A stretch of 64,000 nt of DNA from assembly GCF_018614975.1 (NCBI RefSeq), contig NZ_JAGGNR010000012.1, forward strand, positions 310,001 to 374,000, given 5' to 3'. The position numbers and the translations under genes were made by a program. Source of the DNA: Paenibacillus polymyxa (GTDB lineage: Bacteria > Bacillota > Bacilli > Paenibacillales > Paenibacillaceae). Shown piece by piece: positions 1 to 9,393 of the stretch (the stretch's first letter is position 1; every line of letters starts with the position of its first letter). The notes beneath the pieces are model-generated. The model was not told where the DNA came from and ran no database searches. It was given only the letters and a program-made list of their open reading frames with translations.

Positions 1-1
1 G

Positions 2-127
2 CAAGTTCAAATTATGCAATTCTTCTTTTTTGTAATATCGGCTATTGTCATACATGTCATCTTCAAGCGTAAAAATGTGGATACTTCACTTCAGACATTC
101 CCTGCATATGTTCTGGAAAGAAAGTAA
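2..127 (+). CDS. C-terminal end of an unidentified protein (partial)
   Basis: An open frame enters from the left edge and stops at TAA 125-127. The visible 41 residues include a hydrophobic stretch (QFFFFVISAIVIHVIF) followed by a basic tail, as at the end of a membrane protein. It is followed after 25 bases by a thioesterase gene on the same strand, so it may belong to the same cluster. A frame this short can stay open by chance and no family can be recognised. Confidence 0.4.
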   Translation, partial: QVQIMQFFFFVISAIVIHVIFKRKNVDTSLQTFPAYVLERK

Positions 128-152
128 GCCTGGTTATGGTGGTGGATAAGTG

Positions 153-893
153 ATGGAACCGATCTATTTGGAGCAGCTACAAAAGGGGGAGGGGAACAGA
201 CAAATGGTCTGTTTTCCTTATCTCGGTGGCAACTCCAACAGTTTTCAGCCCCTAGTGCCGTACCTTCCTGACACGGAAATTTGGGCGTTTACGCCCCCCG
301 GTCATGGTCTGAACACCGAAACACCCCTGGAGCATATGCAGCAACTCGTAGAACTGTATACCAGCAAGCTGCTGGATGTTGTACAGCCCGGCAGCCTGTT
401 ATTTGGACATAGTCTGGGAGGGATTACAGCCTACTTCGTTGCGCAGCGCTTATGTCAGGAACGTCCAGATGTAGCTAAAACGCTACGACTTGTGTTATCT
501 GCCTGCAACACACCTGACGAATGCGGGATGCAGAATTATGATCGAATGTCAGACGAAAATCTGATTGATCATCTGTTTTCCTATGAAGCTCTTCCGCAAG
601 AACTGATACATGAAAAAGAATTGTTGAATTATTTTCTGCCCGTCATCCGGGCGGATTTCAGAATGCTGGAATCTGCAGCAACGCTTGAATATGAGCCGCT
701 CTCATTGCCGGTATTGTATCTGTGGGGAGAACGGGATCGTACCGTTACCCTTCAATCAGCGTTGAGATGGGGCCGATATTTTGACACATCCATGAAGCTT
801 CAAACCATCAAAGAGGGTGCTCACATGTTCATGATGCATCAACCTTCAACGGTGGCGCATTGTCTGACAAGCTTTATGACTCCAGATAAATAG
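153..893 (+). CDS. type II thioesterase (GrsT/SrfAD-like alpha/beta hydrolase)
   Basis: About 246 residues, the usual length of stand-alone thioesterases that clear misprimed acyl groups from the carrier domains of non-ribosomal peptide or polyketide synthases. Seen: an N-terminal CFPYLGGNSNSF stretch typical of the family, the nucleophile elbow GHSLGG with Ser about residue 87, a late WGERDRTV segment for the acidic residue, and GAHMFM with the catalytic His. A GTG at 150 abuts ATG 153; the GGTGG at 141-145 is better spaced for ATG 153. It lies 35 bases before an ABC permease gene. The usual inference is that a synthetase cluster lies to the left of the window; no synthetase module is visible here. 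Confidence 0.88.
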   Translation: MEPIYLEQLQKGEGNRQMVCFPYLGGNSNSFQPLVPYLPDTEIWAFTPPGHGLNTETPLEHMQQLVELYTSKLLDVVQPGSLLFGHSLGGITAYFVAQRLCQERPDVAKTLRLVLSACNTPDECGMQNYDRMSDENLIDHLFSYEALPQELIHEKELLNYFLPVIRADFRMLESAATLEYEPLSLPVLYLWGERDRTVTLQSALRWGRYFDTSMKLQTIKEGAHMFMMHQPSTVAHCLTSFMTPDK

Positions 894-928
894 GAACAAC
901 TTGTAGATGAGAGGAGCCATGTTCGTTT

Positions 929-3262
929 ATGCTGCTACGAATGCTGAGAAACGATATAACGAGAAAAAAAGGGATTACGGCTGCGTTATTTATTTTTGTA
1001 CTGCTGGCCGCCTTGCTGGTATCTTCGGGGTCACGAATGATTATGGAACTGACGAGTTCTATCCAATATCTATTTTCTGAATCCAAAACACCACACTTTG
1101 TGCAAATGCATGCCGGAGAACTCGATCAGGCCAAAGTGAACACGTGGGCTGAAGAAAATGCCATGGTCCAGCAGCATCAGATTGTGGAAATGGTCAACAT
1201 TGACGGCTCTAATCTGTTTCTCGGAGCAGAGTCCGAGAAGAACAGCGTTATGGACATTGACTTTGTTACACAGAATCAGGGTTTCGACTACTTGTTGAAT
1301 CTGGACAGTGAGATTATTCAGGTGAACGATGGCGAGATCGCGGTTCCGGTATATTACATGCAGCAAAAAAAATTGAGCGTGGGCGACCAGGTTCGGATCG
1401 ATAATGGTCAATTTGAGCGTTCTTACACCATCGTTGATTTTGTCCGTGATGCTCAGATGAATCCATCGGTTGTGCACTCCAAACGTTTTATTGTGAGTGA
1501 TGGGAATTTGCAGGAACTGAAGCAGAGCATCGGAGAGATGGAGTATCTCATTGAATTCCGGTTGACGGATCCCGGACTGACGAGTGAATTTACCCAGGCG
1601 TACCAAAATGCCGGACTTCCCAACGCGGGTCCAGTCGTAACCTATGGGCTGTTCCAGGTATTGAATGCCATGACCGACGGAGTTATTGCAGCCGTTATTA
1701 TTTTGGTCAGTCTTGTGCTGATTCTGATCGCGATGCTCTGCATCCGATTCACGATGCTTGCGACCATCGAAGAGGATTATCGTGAGATTAGTGTCATGAA
1801 AGCGATAGGGATCGCAGAGAAGGATATTAAGAGACTGTATCTGATGAAGTATGTATTTATGGCCGGATTCGCATCCGTGCTTGGTTACATTGCATCACTT
1901 GGCGTTAACAGACTATTCGTTTCTAACATCATGTTGTATATGGGAAAAGCACCTGCAACCCTGTTGCATTTCGCGATTCCGTTATTAGCCGCTGGAATAA
2001 TATTTGCCATGGTTGTTCTGTTCTGTCGAACGGTACTGCGGCGCTTTCGTTCCATCTCCGCGGTGGATGCTCTCCGTACCGGGAGCCTGGGGGATACACA
2101 GATCATTCGAAACCGGCTTAGTTTGTCCCGCAATCGCTGGTCTTCCGTACCTGTCTTTCTTGGTCTGAAGGAAGTCATACAGCGAATCAAGATGTTCCGA
2201 TTATTGTTGTTCGTCTTTGTAGTCAGTTCATTTATCATGATTGTGCCGGTCAATTTCCTGAACACCTTGCAGGCGCCAAGTTTTATCTCTTATATGGGTG
2301 TTGGACAAAGTGATATTCGCATTGACTTGAGGCACACAGACGATGTGGAGCAGCGTTATGACAATCTGGTTGCCCAGATCCAAAATGATAAAGACATCAA
2401 AGCGTATTCCCCATTGGTAACAAGCCAGTTCAAGATTAAAAATGCGGAAGGAAGTTACGACAATCTGAGTGTAGAAACTGGAGATTTCAGTATTTTCCCA
2501 TTGTCTTATGTTAGCGGTAATGCGCCAACAACCGAGAATGAAATTGCGTTATCGGATGCGAACAGTAGCGAGCTGCGCCTGAAGACGGGTGAGCAACTTA
2601 CTTTGCTGGTTAATGGCAAGGACCAGATGATGAAGGTCAGCGGAATATACCAGGACGTTACGAATGGTGGCAAAACGGCGAAGGCCTTATTGCCCTACAA
2701 CAAGGATAGTGTGTTGTGGTACGTGGTCAGTTTGGATCTGAATAATCGCGGGGAAATGGCTACCAAAATTGCTGAATATGAGGCGGCTTTCTCGCCAGCC
2801 AAAGTAACCGATCTTCAAGGTTATCTGGATCAGACGTTAGGCGGAACCATCGAACAATTGAAATTGGTGACGATGCTGGCCTTGGTCATCGGTGTCTTCA
2901 TATCTATTTTAATTACAGCACTGTTCCTTCAGATGTTAGTAGCCAAGGACAACAACGACATTGCTGTACTAAGAAGTCTTGGGTTTGCCTTGTCTAAAAT
3001 CAAGTTCAAGTATGTCGTGATGTCACTTGTCATATTAATCTTAGGGGTTGTTACTGGAACGATATTGTCCAATACGTTGGGTCCGTTGCTGGTTAGTGCC
3101 ATTATGTCGACGTTTGGTGCTTCCAATATTGTTTTTGTTGTTAACCCGTTACAGGCATATATTTTGTGTCCATTGTTACTTGCGGGCACGATTGTACTGA
3201 CGGCATGGATTAGCATCCAATCGATCAAGGAATCGAGCATATCCAAAATGATTGTCGAATAG
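929..3262 (+). CDS. FtsX/MacB-type ABC transporter permease
   Basis: A 777-residue membrane protein with two FtsX-like halves. One transmembrane helix near residues 17-36 is followed by an external domain; three helices follow at about 250-370, another at about 427-445, then a second external domain and three more helices at about 645-770. This duplicated layout is typical of permeases for peptide antibiotics or lipoproteins. The start at 929 is behind GAGGAG at 911-916; an internal ATG at 941 is also possible. The gene for its ATPase follows 12 bases downstream. Export of, or immunity to, the product of the neighbouring cluster is an inference. Confidence 0.85.
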   Translation: MLLRMLRNDITRKKGITAALFIFVLLAALLVSSGSRMIMELTSSIQYLFSESKTPHFVQMHAGELDQAKVNTWAEENAMVQQHQIVEMVNIDGSNLFLGAESEKNSVMDIDFVTQNQGFDYLLNLDSEIIQVNDGEIAVPVYYMQQKKLSVGDQVRIDNGQFERSYTIVDFVRDAQMNPSVVHSKRFIVSDGNLQELKQSIGEMEYLIEFRLTDPGLTSEFTQAYQNAGLPNAGPVVTYGLFQVLNAMTDGVIAAVIILVSLVLILIAMLCIRFTMLATIEEDYREISVMKAIGIAEKDIKRLYLMKYVFMAGFASVLGYIASLGVNRLFVSNIMLYMGKAPATLLHFAIPLLAAGIIFAMVVLFCRTVLRRFRSISAVDALRTGSLGDTQIIRNRLSLSRNRWSSVPVFLGLKEVIQRIKMFRLLLFVFVVSSFIMIVPVNFLNTLQAPSFISYMGVGQSDIRIDLRHTDDVEQRYDNLVAQIQNDKDIKAYSPLVTSQFKIKNAEGSYDNLSVETGDFSIFPLSYVSGNAPTTENEIALSDANSSELRLKTGEQLTLLVNGKDQMMKVSGIYQDVTNGGKTAKALLPYNKDSVLWYVVSLDLNNRGEMATKIAEYEAAFSPAKVTDLQGYLDQTLGGTIEQLKLVTMLALVIGVFISILITALFLQMLVAKDNNDIAVLRSLGFALSKIKFKYVVMSLVILILGVVTGTILSNTLGPLLVSAIMSTFGASNIVFVVNPLQAYILCPLLLAGTIVLTAWISIQSIKESSISKMIVE

Positions 3263-3274
3263 GGAGGATCAACG

Positions 3275-4042
3275 ATGACAACTATACTTGAGGCTAAAGA
3301 CGTGAATAAATCCGTAGCGATCGGTGAGAATGAAGAACATAACATCTTAAAAGATATCAACCTTCAATTAAAAAAGGGAGAATTTGTTTCCATCATGGGG
3401 CCATCTGGCTCAGGCAAGTCTACCTTACTGTACAACATAAGTGGTATGGATCAGATTAGTGCTGGAAGTGTCTATTTTAATGGCAAAAAAATATCGGCAT
3501 TTCAGGAGAGGGATCTGGCAAGTCTACGTTTGACCAAGATGGGATTCATCTTTCAAAATATTCATCTGCTCAAGAACCTGAATCTGTTAGACAATATCGT
3601 ACTTTCCGCGTATCTCGCCAAGAATAGCAGCAGAGAAACGATTAATACAAGGGCAATGTCATTAATGAAAAAAATGGGGATTGATGAGCTGGCTGAGCAT
3701 AATATCACCCAAGCCTCAGGCGGACAGCTTCAACGGATTGCCATCTGCCGTGCGCTAATTAATAATCCAGATATTTTATTCGGCGATGAACCAACGGGGG
3801 CGCTGAATTCCAAGTCAACGTATGAGATCATGGATATTCTGGGCGATATTAATAGAGCGGGTACAACCATTCTGCTGGTGACCCATGATGTGAAAGTTGC
3901 TGCCAGATCGGAACGTGTACTGTTTATGATGGACGGTAAGCTGGTTGCAGACAAAAATATTGGAAAATATGCAAGTGAGCGTCAGGATCTAAAAACAAGG
4001 GAAAGCCATTTAACGCAATGGTTGACTGAAATGGGGTTCTAA
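3275..4042 (+). CDS. ABC transporter ATPase (LolD/MacB/BceA group)
   Basis: 255 residues with a complete nucleotide-binding domain: Walker A GPSGSGKST, Q-loop FIFQN, signature ASGGQLQR (A in place of the usual L), Walker B ILFGDEPTG followed by ALNSKST, and switch His in VTHD. This subgroup pairs with FtsX-type permeases, and the permease gene lies immediately upstream (12-base gap, GGGAGG ribosome site). The two very likely form one transporter. The C-terminal extension of about 25 residues is charged and unremarkable. Confidence 0.92.
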   Translation: MTTILEAKDVNKSVAIGENEEHNILKDINLQLKKGEFVSIMGPSGSGKSTLLYNISGMDQISAGSVYFNGKKISAFQERDLASLRLTKMGFIFQNIHLLKNLNLLDNIVLSAYLAKNSSRETINTRAMSLMKKMGIDELAEHNITQASGGQLQRIAICRALINNPDILFGDEPTGALNSKSTYEIMDILGDINRAGTTILLVTHDVKVAARSERVLFMMDGKLVADKNIGKYASERQDLKTRESHLTQWLTEMGF

Positions 4043-4059
4043 ACAAAGAACTTCATGAC

Positions 4060-4081
4060 TACAATAGACCGACAGTCGGTC
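4060..4081 (+). promoter_or_regulatory. TetR-family operator overlapping a candidate promoter
   Basis: GACCGAC-A-GTCGGTC at 4067-4081 is a perfect 15-base palindrome, the size and style of TetR/AcrR operators. A -10-like TACAAT lies at 4060-4065, so the palindrome would cover the transcription start. It sits about 20 bases before the chosen start of the TetR gene. Autorepression of the regulator and the downstream MFS gene is the simplest reading. Confidence 0.62.
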
Positions 4082-4102
4082 GAACGTATCGGAGGCCAGG
4101 AT

Positions 4103-4738
4103 ATGAGACTGATAAAAAACCCGGAAGAACGCAGGAACGAGATTTTGGATGCCGCCGAGATTCTGTTCATAACAAAGGGGTACACCAAAGCTACGGTCAT
4201 GGATATCCTTCAGGCGTGCAACATTGCCAAGGGTACATTTTATTATTATTTTCAGTCCAAGGAAGAGGTTATGAACGCCATCGTTATGCGTTTTATTCTG
4301 AGCGGGGAGGCATCGGCCAGGCACGTGGTGTCCGACCCTAAACTGAACGCCCATGACAAAATCTTTCGCATCATGATGGCGCAGAATCAGCCAGACGGCA
4401 GAAAACATGATCTCATCGAGCAATTACACAGTGTTCATAATGTGGAGATGCACCAAAAGAGTCTGGTAGAGACGGTAATTCGATTAAGTCCCATCTTGGC
4501 CGAGGTGGTAGAGCAGGGCATTCAGGAGGGGGTATTTCATACGCCTAACCCAAAGGAATCCATCGAATTCCTGCTCGTATCGTCACAATTTTTACTCGAT
4601 CGAGGCATCTTTCAATGGGAGGAGGAAGAACTCCAAAAAAAGGTTGAAGCATTCACACATATTTTGGAACGTGTGCTGGGAGCAGAAAAAGGAAGCTTCG
4701 CCTACGTCACTCGTCTTTATTTTCCGAATCAAGCTTAG
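4103..4738 (+). CDS. TetR/AcrR family transcriptional regulator
   Basis: 211 residues from the ATG at 4103, which has GGAGG at 4091-4095 with 7-base spacing. A longer in-frame start at 4055 would translate through the operator palindrome and has no ribosome site, so it is rejected. The N-terminal helix-turn-helix is clear: RRNEILDAAEILFITKGY, then VMDILQACNIAKGTFYYYF. The C-terminal ligand domain is not specific enough to name an inducer. It precedes an MFS exporter gene by 20 bases and is probably its repressor. Confidence 0.9.
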   Translation: MRLIKNPEERRNEILDAAEILFITKGYTKATVMDILQACNIAKGTFYYYFQSKEEVMNAIVMRFILSGEASARHVVSDPKLNAHDKIFRIMMAQNQPDGRKHDLIEQLHSVHNVEMHQKSLVETVIRLSPILAEVVEQGIQEGVFHTPNPKESIEFLLVSSQFLLDRGIFQWEEEELQKKVEAFTHILERVLGAEKGSFAYVTRLYFPNQA

Positions 4739-4758
4739 CCGAGAAAGGAGTATCATCC

Positions 4759-6087
4759 ATGGAACATACCGTTCAAAAATCATTTAGAAAGTTTCTGGTA
4801 GTATGGTTCGGTCAGCTCATCTCCATGATTGGGATTGGACTTACAGCCTTCTCCCTGGGGGTGTATGCCTTCGAAAAAACGAATACGGCAACAAGTGTTG
4901 CATTGATCACCTTATTCACGTTTCTGCCGAATATCCTGCTTCGACCTATTGGAGGTGTAATGGCCGACCGATTCGATCGGCGGACGATGATGATTATCGG
5001 CGACCTGGGGTCGGCAGCCGGTTTGATTTTCATTCTCTCCATTATGCTCACAGGTGATATCCAATTATGGCATATCTATGTGGGAGTGGCCTTTAGTTCC
5101 GTGTTTTCCGCGCTGCAGAGCCCGGCATATAAGGCCTCTGCTACGGACCTGCTGGATAAGGATCAATTCTCGAAAGGCAGCGGTCTTGTACAACTGGCTG
5201 AATCCTCGAAGTTTCTGTTTTCACCCATCATTGCGGGCATTCTGCTTAGTATAACAACCATTGAAGTCATTCTGGTCATTAATATTCTGACATTCCTGGT
5301 TGCTATTCTGGCTGTGCTGGTTATTCGGAAGAGCATGAAGGTGGAGCGAGACGATCAAGAAGACAGAAACTGGATCACCGATATTCAAGAGGGCTGGAGG
5401 GAAGTTGTAACCAACAAGGGAGTACTGTTGCTGGTGGTGATTATTTCGCTGGTCACCTTTTATCTAGGATTCCTGGAGACACTCATTGGTCCGATGCTTC
5501 TATCATTCACGGATGCAAAGACACTTGGAACGTTTCAGTCTGTTAGCGCCATCGGCATGCTGATTAGCAGCTTGTGCATCGGCATATTTACAATAACAAA
5601 GAGATACGCAAGTGTACTTGTGATGGGTCTGATTTTGTGCGGCTTGTCCTTCTCGCTTCTGGGGATATCCACTAACATTTATTTTATTATCTTCGCAGGT
5701 TTTCTGTTCCTGTCATCACTGCCATTTGTCAACATGAGCGCAGATGTGCTGGTGCGAAACAATATCGCCAACGAGAAGCAGGGCAGGGTATGGGGCATCA
5801 TCGGTATTTTGTCCCAGCTCGGGTTCATTATAGCTTACAGTCTGGCTGGATTCCTGGCCGACCATGTGTTTAATCCGTTGCTGATGGAGGGGGGAGCACT
5901 GGCTTCGTCTGTTGGTCAAATTATTGGAACCGGGCCAGGCAGAGGTATTGCCTTTCTGTTTATCATCGCGGGTCTGTTTGTTATTCTGATCGCAATAATC
6001 ACATCCCGTTTGAAAATGATCAAATCTCTGGAGCAGAGCCCAGATATAAAGGCTCCATCCGATGTTGGCGGGTTGGCGCACGATTAA
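4759..6087 (+). CDS. MFS transporter (drug/macrolide efflux type)
   Basis: 442 residues, about 12 hydrophobic segments, and the MFS loop 2-3 motif GGVMADRFDRRT near residue 60. The N-terminal WFGQLISMIGIGLTAFSLGVY is typical of the MefA-like efflux branch. Ribosome site GAAAGGAG is 9 bases upstream. It forms a likely two-gene unit with the TetR gene, followed by a hairpin terminator. Substrate unknown; self-resistance or drug efflux is inferred from context. Confidence 0.87.
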   Translation: MEHTVQKSFRKFLVVWFGQLISMIGIGLTAFSLGVYAFEKTNTATSVALITLFTFLPNILLRPIGGVMADRFDRRTMMIIGDLGSAAGLIFILSIMLTGDIQLWHIYVGVAFSSVFSALQSPAYKASATDLLDKDQFSKGSGLVQLAESSKFLFSPIIAGILLSITTIEVILVINILTFLVAILAVLVIRKSMKVERDDQEDRNWITDIQEGWREVVTNKGVLLLVVIISLVTFYLGFLETLIGPMLLSFTDAKTLGTFQSVSAIGMLISSLCIGIFTITKRYASVLVMGLILCGLSFSLLGISTNIYFIIFAGFLFLSSLPFVNMSADVLVRNNIANEKQGRVWGIIGILSQLGFIIAYSLAGFLADHVFNPLLMEGGALASSVGQIIGTGPGRGIAFLFIIAGLFVILIAIITSRLKMIKSLEQSPDIKAPSDVGGLAHD

Positions 6088-6104
6088 TTCGAATCTAACA
6101 GCGT

Positions 6105-6184
6105 AAGCCCTTGTTCGCAGCAGCGTGCGATACTTCTTCTGTACGAAGAAGTTATTTACACGATGAGCAGACAAGGGCTTTTTT
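6105..6184 (+). terminator. branched rho-independent terminator after the MFS gene
   Basis: AAGCCCTTGT (6105-6114) pairs with ACAAGGGCTT (6171-6180), which runs into six T residues. Inside lies a second hairpin, ACTTCTT (6132-6138) with AAGAAGT (6146-6152). Reading the other strand there is no T-run, so it acts for the plus strand only. Confidence 0.75.
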
Positions 6185-6249
6185 GTGCTGAGGAGTCAGC
6201 AGATGTACTTATACAAGAGGCGTTTGTGAATTTGGATTATCGGTGGAGC

Positions 6250-7074
6250 TTACCCTTTAACAGCCCCTGAAGTTAGTCCTCCTACAATATACTTTTGCCC
6301 AATGAGGAACACAATCAACACAGGCAATGACGTGAGCACGATATCGGCACTGACCAGATTCCATTGGGCACTGAATTGTCCGAAGAAGTTATATACAGCC
6401 AGCGTCATCGGCCACATCTCCACTGTATTCAGCATATAGAGTGGGGCAGTAAACTCATTCCAGACACTCAGGAAATTAAGAACAAATACCGTTACCAGCA
6501 CCGAGGTTAACAAAGGTACAATGATTCTCAGGAACAGCTTGATCCCGTTACATCCGTCCATAATGGCAGCTTCGTCCAGTTCCTTTGGAATATTGGATAC
6601 AAATGCATACGTAATGAACAGCGAGATCGGAATCCCCATGGCTGTATAGAGCAGAATCATGCCGACATGTGAATTGATCATACCCATCGACTTCATGACT
6701 TCCATCAGCGGAATGTAGTTAAGCGGTAAGGTAATGCCAAGAATCAGGAAGAAGTACAGAAACTTGCTGAGCCTCGAATGGTTGCGGGATAACGTGAAGG
6801 CCGAGAAGGCCACAACAAACACCAATAGCAGGGAAGAGGCCCCGGAATGCAGCAGACTGTTGAAAAAAGAACCGCCCAAGTGTCCCTGTTCATAGACGAT
6901 TTTGTAATTTTCAAAGATAAACTTCTCGGGCAACGTCAGTTTCAGCACTTTGGCCTCGGCGTCCGACTTGAATGAATTCAGTACAATGACGACAAAAGGA
7001 ATCAGGACCACCAGGCTAAGCAGCCAGGCGAGCGCATTTAACCCGATGGAAGCCAGTCTTTTTCTCAATCGCAT
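6250..7074 (-). CDS. carbohydrate ABC transporter permease (MalG/UgpE type)
   Basis: 274 residues with about six membrane segments and the EAA loop IPKELDEAAIMDGCNG, which docks the ATPase. It is the second permease of a CUT1 sugar importer. Its ATG follows the stop of the first permease by one base, so the two are translationally coupled. No ATPase gene lies in the cluster; in Bacillales such importers usually share a common MsmX-type ATPase encoded elsewhere. Confidence 0.92.
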   Translation of the reverse strand: MRLRKRLASIGLNALAWLLSLVVLIPFVVIVLNSFKSDAEAKVLKLTLPEKFIFENYKIVYEQGHLGGSFFNSLLHSGASSLLLVFVVAFSAFTLSRNHSRLSKFLYFFLILGITLPLNYIPLMEVMKSMGMINSHVGMILLYTAMGIPISLFITYAFVSNIPKELDEAAIMDGCNGIKLFLRIIVPLLTSVLVTVFVLNFLSVWNEFTAPLYMLNTVEMWPMTLAVYNFFGQFSAQWNLVSADIVLTSLPVLIVFLIGQKYIVGGLTSGAVKG

Positions 7075-7075
7075 G

Positions 7076-7948
7076 TCAGTATTCCACCTTTCGGTTCATC
7101 AAACGAATGATGAAAAAGGAGATGATCGCCATGATGACAAACAGAATGGTAGATAGCGCACTCCCCAGTCCCCAATATCCTTTGGCAAAAGAGGAATAGA
7201 CCGCCGTGTTAATCACATCCGTGGCGTTACCGGGTCCACCGTTCGTCAGCACGTATACGGCATCGAATACTCTCAGCCCGTACGTAATATTGAGCACCGT
7301 GGCGATGGTGATCGTAGGCATCAGCATCGGAATCGTAATTCGGAACAACTTCTGCCCGAACCCGGCGCCGTCAATGGAAGCTGCCTCGTAGTAATCGCGG
7401 GGAATCGCGAGCAGTCCGGCGATGAACAGCACCATGATGTAGCCCATGCCTTTCCACGTGTCCACTGCCATAATGGATGGCATGGCCCAGGTCAGGGAGC
7501 CCAGCCAGTTCTGGGCGAGAACGTCCAGTCCCATCGAACGCAGGGTCACGTTAACGAACCCGTTGTTGGGGTCAAGCAGACTTTTGAACACAAGCCCAAC
7601 AATCAGGAACGACAGCACCTGCGGGGAGAAGATGATCATCCGGTGCAGATTGGCGGCCTTTACACCGCTAACCAGGAGTAGAGCCAGAAATAAGCCCAGA
7701 ACGGTCTTGGCGATGGACGTAACCAGGGTGAAGAGGACTGTATTTTTGATAAAAAGAAGATAGGTCGGATCACCCGCCAATATGGTACGGAAATGCTCCA
7801 GACCGATAAAGTTCTTCTCCGAACTATAGCTGTTCCAGTCGGTGAACGAATAATAGATGCCCAGCAGGGCGGGAGCAACGATGAACAGCAGATATAACAC
7901 AATCGCTCCAGATGAGAAATACCAGGGATAGATTTTGTTTGCATTCAT
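7076..7948 (-). CDS. carbohydrate ABC transporter permease (UgpA/MalF-like)
   Basis: 290 residues, six membrane segments, and the EAA loop IPRDYYEAASIDGAGFGQ. The start ATG at 7946-7948 (MNANKIYPWYF) has a purine-rich GGAAAGG site upstream; a longer frame to 7993 runs into the intergenic hairpin and is less likely. It pairs with the following permease and the lipoprotein encoded upstream. Confidence 0.92.
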   Translation of the reverse strand: MNANKIYPWYFSSGAIVLYLLFIVAPALLGIYYSFTDWNSYSSEKNFIGLEHFRTILAGDPTYLLFIKNTVLFTLVTSIAKTVLGLFLALLLVSGVKAANLHRMIIFSPQVLSFLIVGLVFKSLLDPNNGFVNVTLRSMGLDVLAQNWLGSLTWAMPSIMAVDTWKGMGYIMVLFIAGLLAIPRDYYEAASIDGAGFGQKLFRITIPMLMPTITIATVLNITYGLRVFDAVYVLTNGGPGNATDVINTAVYSSFAKGYWGLGSALSTILFVIMAIISFFIIRLMNRKVEY

Positions 7949-7984
7949 AACCGGTAACACCTTTCCTTCCTGCCAAAATACACA

Positions 7985-8002
7985 AGCGGGCAAGTGCCCG
8001 CT
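7985..8002 (-). other. hairpin between binding-protein and permease genes
   Basis: AGCGGGCA and TGCCCGCT form a perfect 8-base stem with a 2-base loop. There is no T-run. Such hairpins between a binding-protein gene and its permeases commonly stabilise the upstream mRNA so that the binding protein is made in excess; that role is inferred here. Confidence 0.6.
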
Positions 8003-8048
8003 GCATGTAACGTTGTTCAGCGTTTATGTTTATCTGCAATATGCGCTG

Positions 8049-9350
8049 TTACTGCCACTTCTCATCTTTCAGCACTTTGGCTTGTTCAGCACGACGTTTA
8101 TCAATATTTTGCAGAATCTGATCCGGTGTCATTGCGCCAGCGAACATGCCTGACAAGTCCTTGCCGATATCCATCCATTGTGGATCAATGTATTTCACAG
8201 CGGCCTGCATGACCGTACCTTTTTCATGATTTTTCTCATAATCAATATAGTCCTTTGTCAGCTTTGGTTCGATTTCTGGCCAGCAGATCGTCAAGTTGCC
8301 TTCACCTTCATCAAACACACGTTGCAGATGATCATGCTCGGTAATCCAACGGAAGAATTTCAGCACTTCTTCGGGATGTTTACTGTTTTTGTTACCAAAC
8401 ATCGCAGCCGATCCGCCCGGATTCACACCAATCGTCTGATTATCTCCCCACGGCATGACGAAGAACCCCATATTGTCTTTCATTGCCGGATACGCTTCGG
8501 AGACTTCCTTTTCCGTCCCTGGCACCCGCAGCAGCATAGCCGCTTTCTCCTGACCAAACGCTTCAATTCCCGCTTCAACCGTATTGGACAAGAAGTCTTT
8601 GCCGAAATAACCGAGATCCGCAAATTCCTTCAACTGCTCAATGACCGTCTTAAGCTGTGTCATATCAGCTACTTTCATCTCATTATTGTTCAGCTTCTCG
8701 TAGGTTCCCGCTGTCGTTTGCTCATAGTTAGGCCCCGTTTCGAACAGTGGCAGAACCTGATACCACCCGCTGGCAGGTGCCTGATAGAACGGAATAATGT
8801 CTTTATCCTTAATTTTCTGGCTGATCGCCTTGAATTCGGCATAGGATGTAGGAGGCTCAATGCCGAGCTCTTGGAAGATACGTTTGTTATAGTACACATA
8901 CCAGATTTTCGTTGGCGCAAAAGAAACCCCGTACACCTTGTCATTGTGACTGACGGTTGGCAAAATCTCTTCAGACATCCGACCTGTGAATTCCTCATTG
9001 GTCAGGTCAATGGCATTTTCCTCCGGTCTTACGTTAGCCGGCATGCTCAGTGGGTCCACATCGACATTGAAAATGTCCGGTGCTTCGCCAGAGGCCAGCT
9101 TCACCTTGATCAGGTCACGCCACTGTGCGTCAGGGACGACCTGGAAGTCAATTTTGACACCCGTCTCCTGCTCATATTCCTTGGCCATCGTCTGCATGAT
9201 GCCTGTACGCGGAATACCCGATTGGCTCGTTCCAAACGTGAGTGTCACCTTACCCGAACCTTCTGTACTTTTACCTGAGTTGCACCCGGCAAGCAGCAGC
9301 GTGGAGAGCAGGAGCACACTTGCAAGTGAAAATAGAAATCGTTTTCTCAT
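8049..9350 (-). CDS. extracellular solute-binding lipoprotein (family 1, sugar)
   Basis: 433 residues with a lipoprotein signal: basic MRKR, a hydrophobic core, and lipobox LLAGC with Cys about residue 23. The body (LTFGTSQSG, YEQETGVKIDFQVV, NPGGSAAMFGNKNSKHPEE) is typical of CUT1 oligosaccharide binders. Two adjacent ATGs exist (9351-9353 and 9348-9350); GGGAGG upstream is better spaced for the second. First gene of the importer operon, divergent from the YesM-like kinase gene. The sugar cannot be told from sequence alone. Confidence 0.92.
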   Translation of the reverse strand: MRKRFLFSLASVLLLSTLLLAGCNSGKSTEGSGKVTLTFGTSQSGIPRTGIMQTMAKEYEQETGVKIDFQVVPDAQWRDLIKVKLASGEAPDIFNVDVDPLSMPANVRPEENAIDLTNEEFTGRMSEEILPTVSHNDKVYGVSFAPTKIWYVYYNKRIFQELGIEPPTSYAEFKAISQKIKDKDIIPFYQAPASGWYQVLPLFETGPNYEQTTAGTYEKLNNNEMKVADMTQLKTVIEQLKEFADLGYFGKDFLSNTVEAGIEAFGQEKAAMLLRVPGTEKEVSEAYPAMKDNMGFFVMPWGDNQTIGVNPGGSAAMFGNKNSKHPEEVLKFFRWITEHDHLQRVFDEGEGNLTICWPEIEPKLTKDYIDYEKNHEKGTVMQAAVKYIDPQWMDIGKDLSGMFAGAMTPDQILQNIDKRRAEQAKVLKDEKWQ

Positions 9351-9393
9351 CATTAAACCTCCCGGAATATAAAGAAAATTGTCACTTGCCGAA

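Noticed and set aside
4055..4102. Longer N-terminus of the TetR regulator
   Set aside because: It would translate the operator palindrome and has no ribosome site; GGAGG supports 4103.
8178..9278. Open frame of 366 codons on the plus strand opposite the solute-binding protein
   Set aside because: Composition (many His, Phe, Arg) is that of an antisense shadow; the minus-strand lipoprotein has signal peptide, lipobox and ribosome site.
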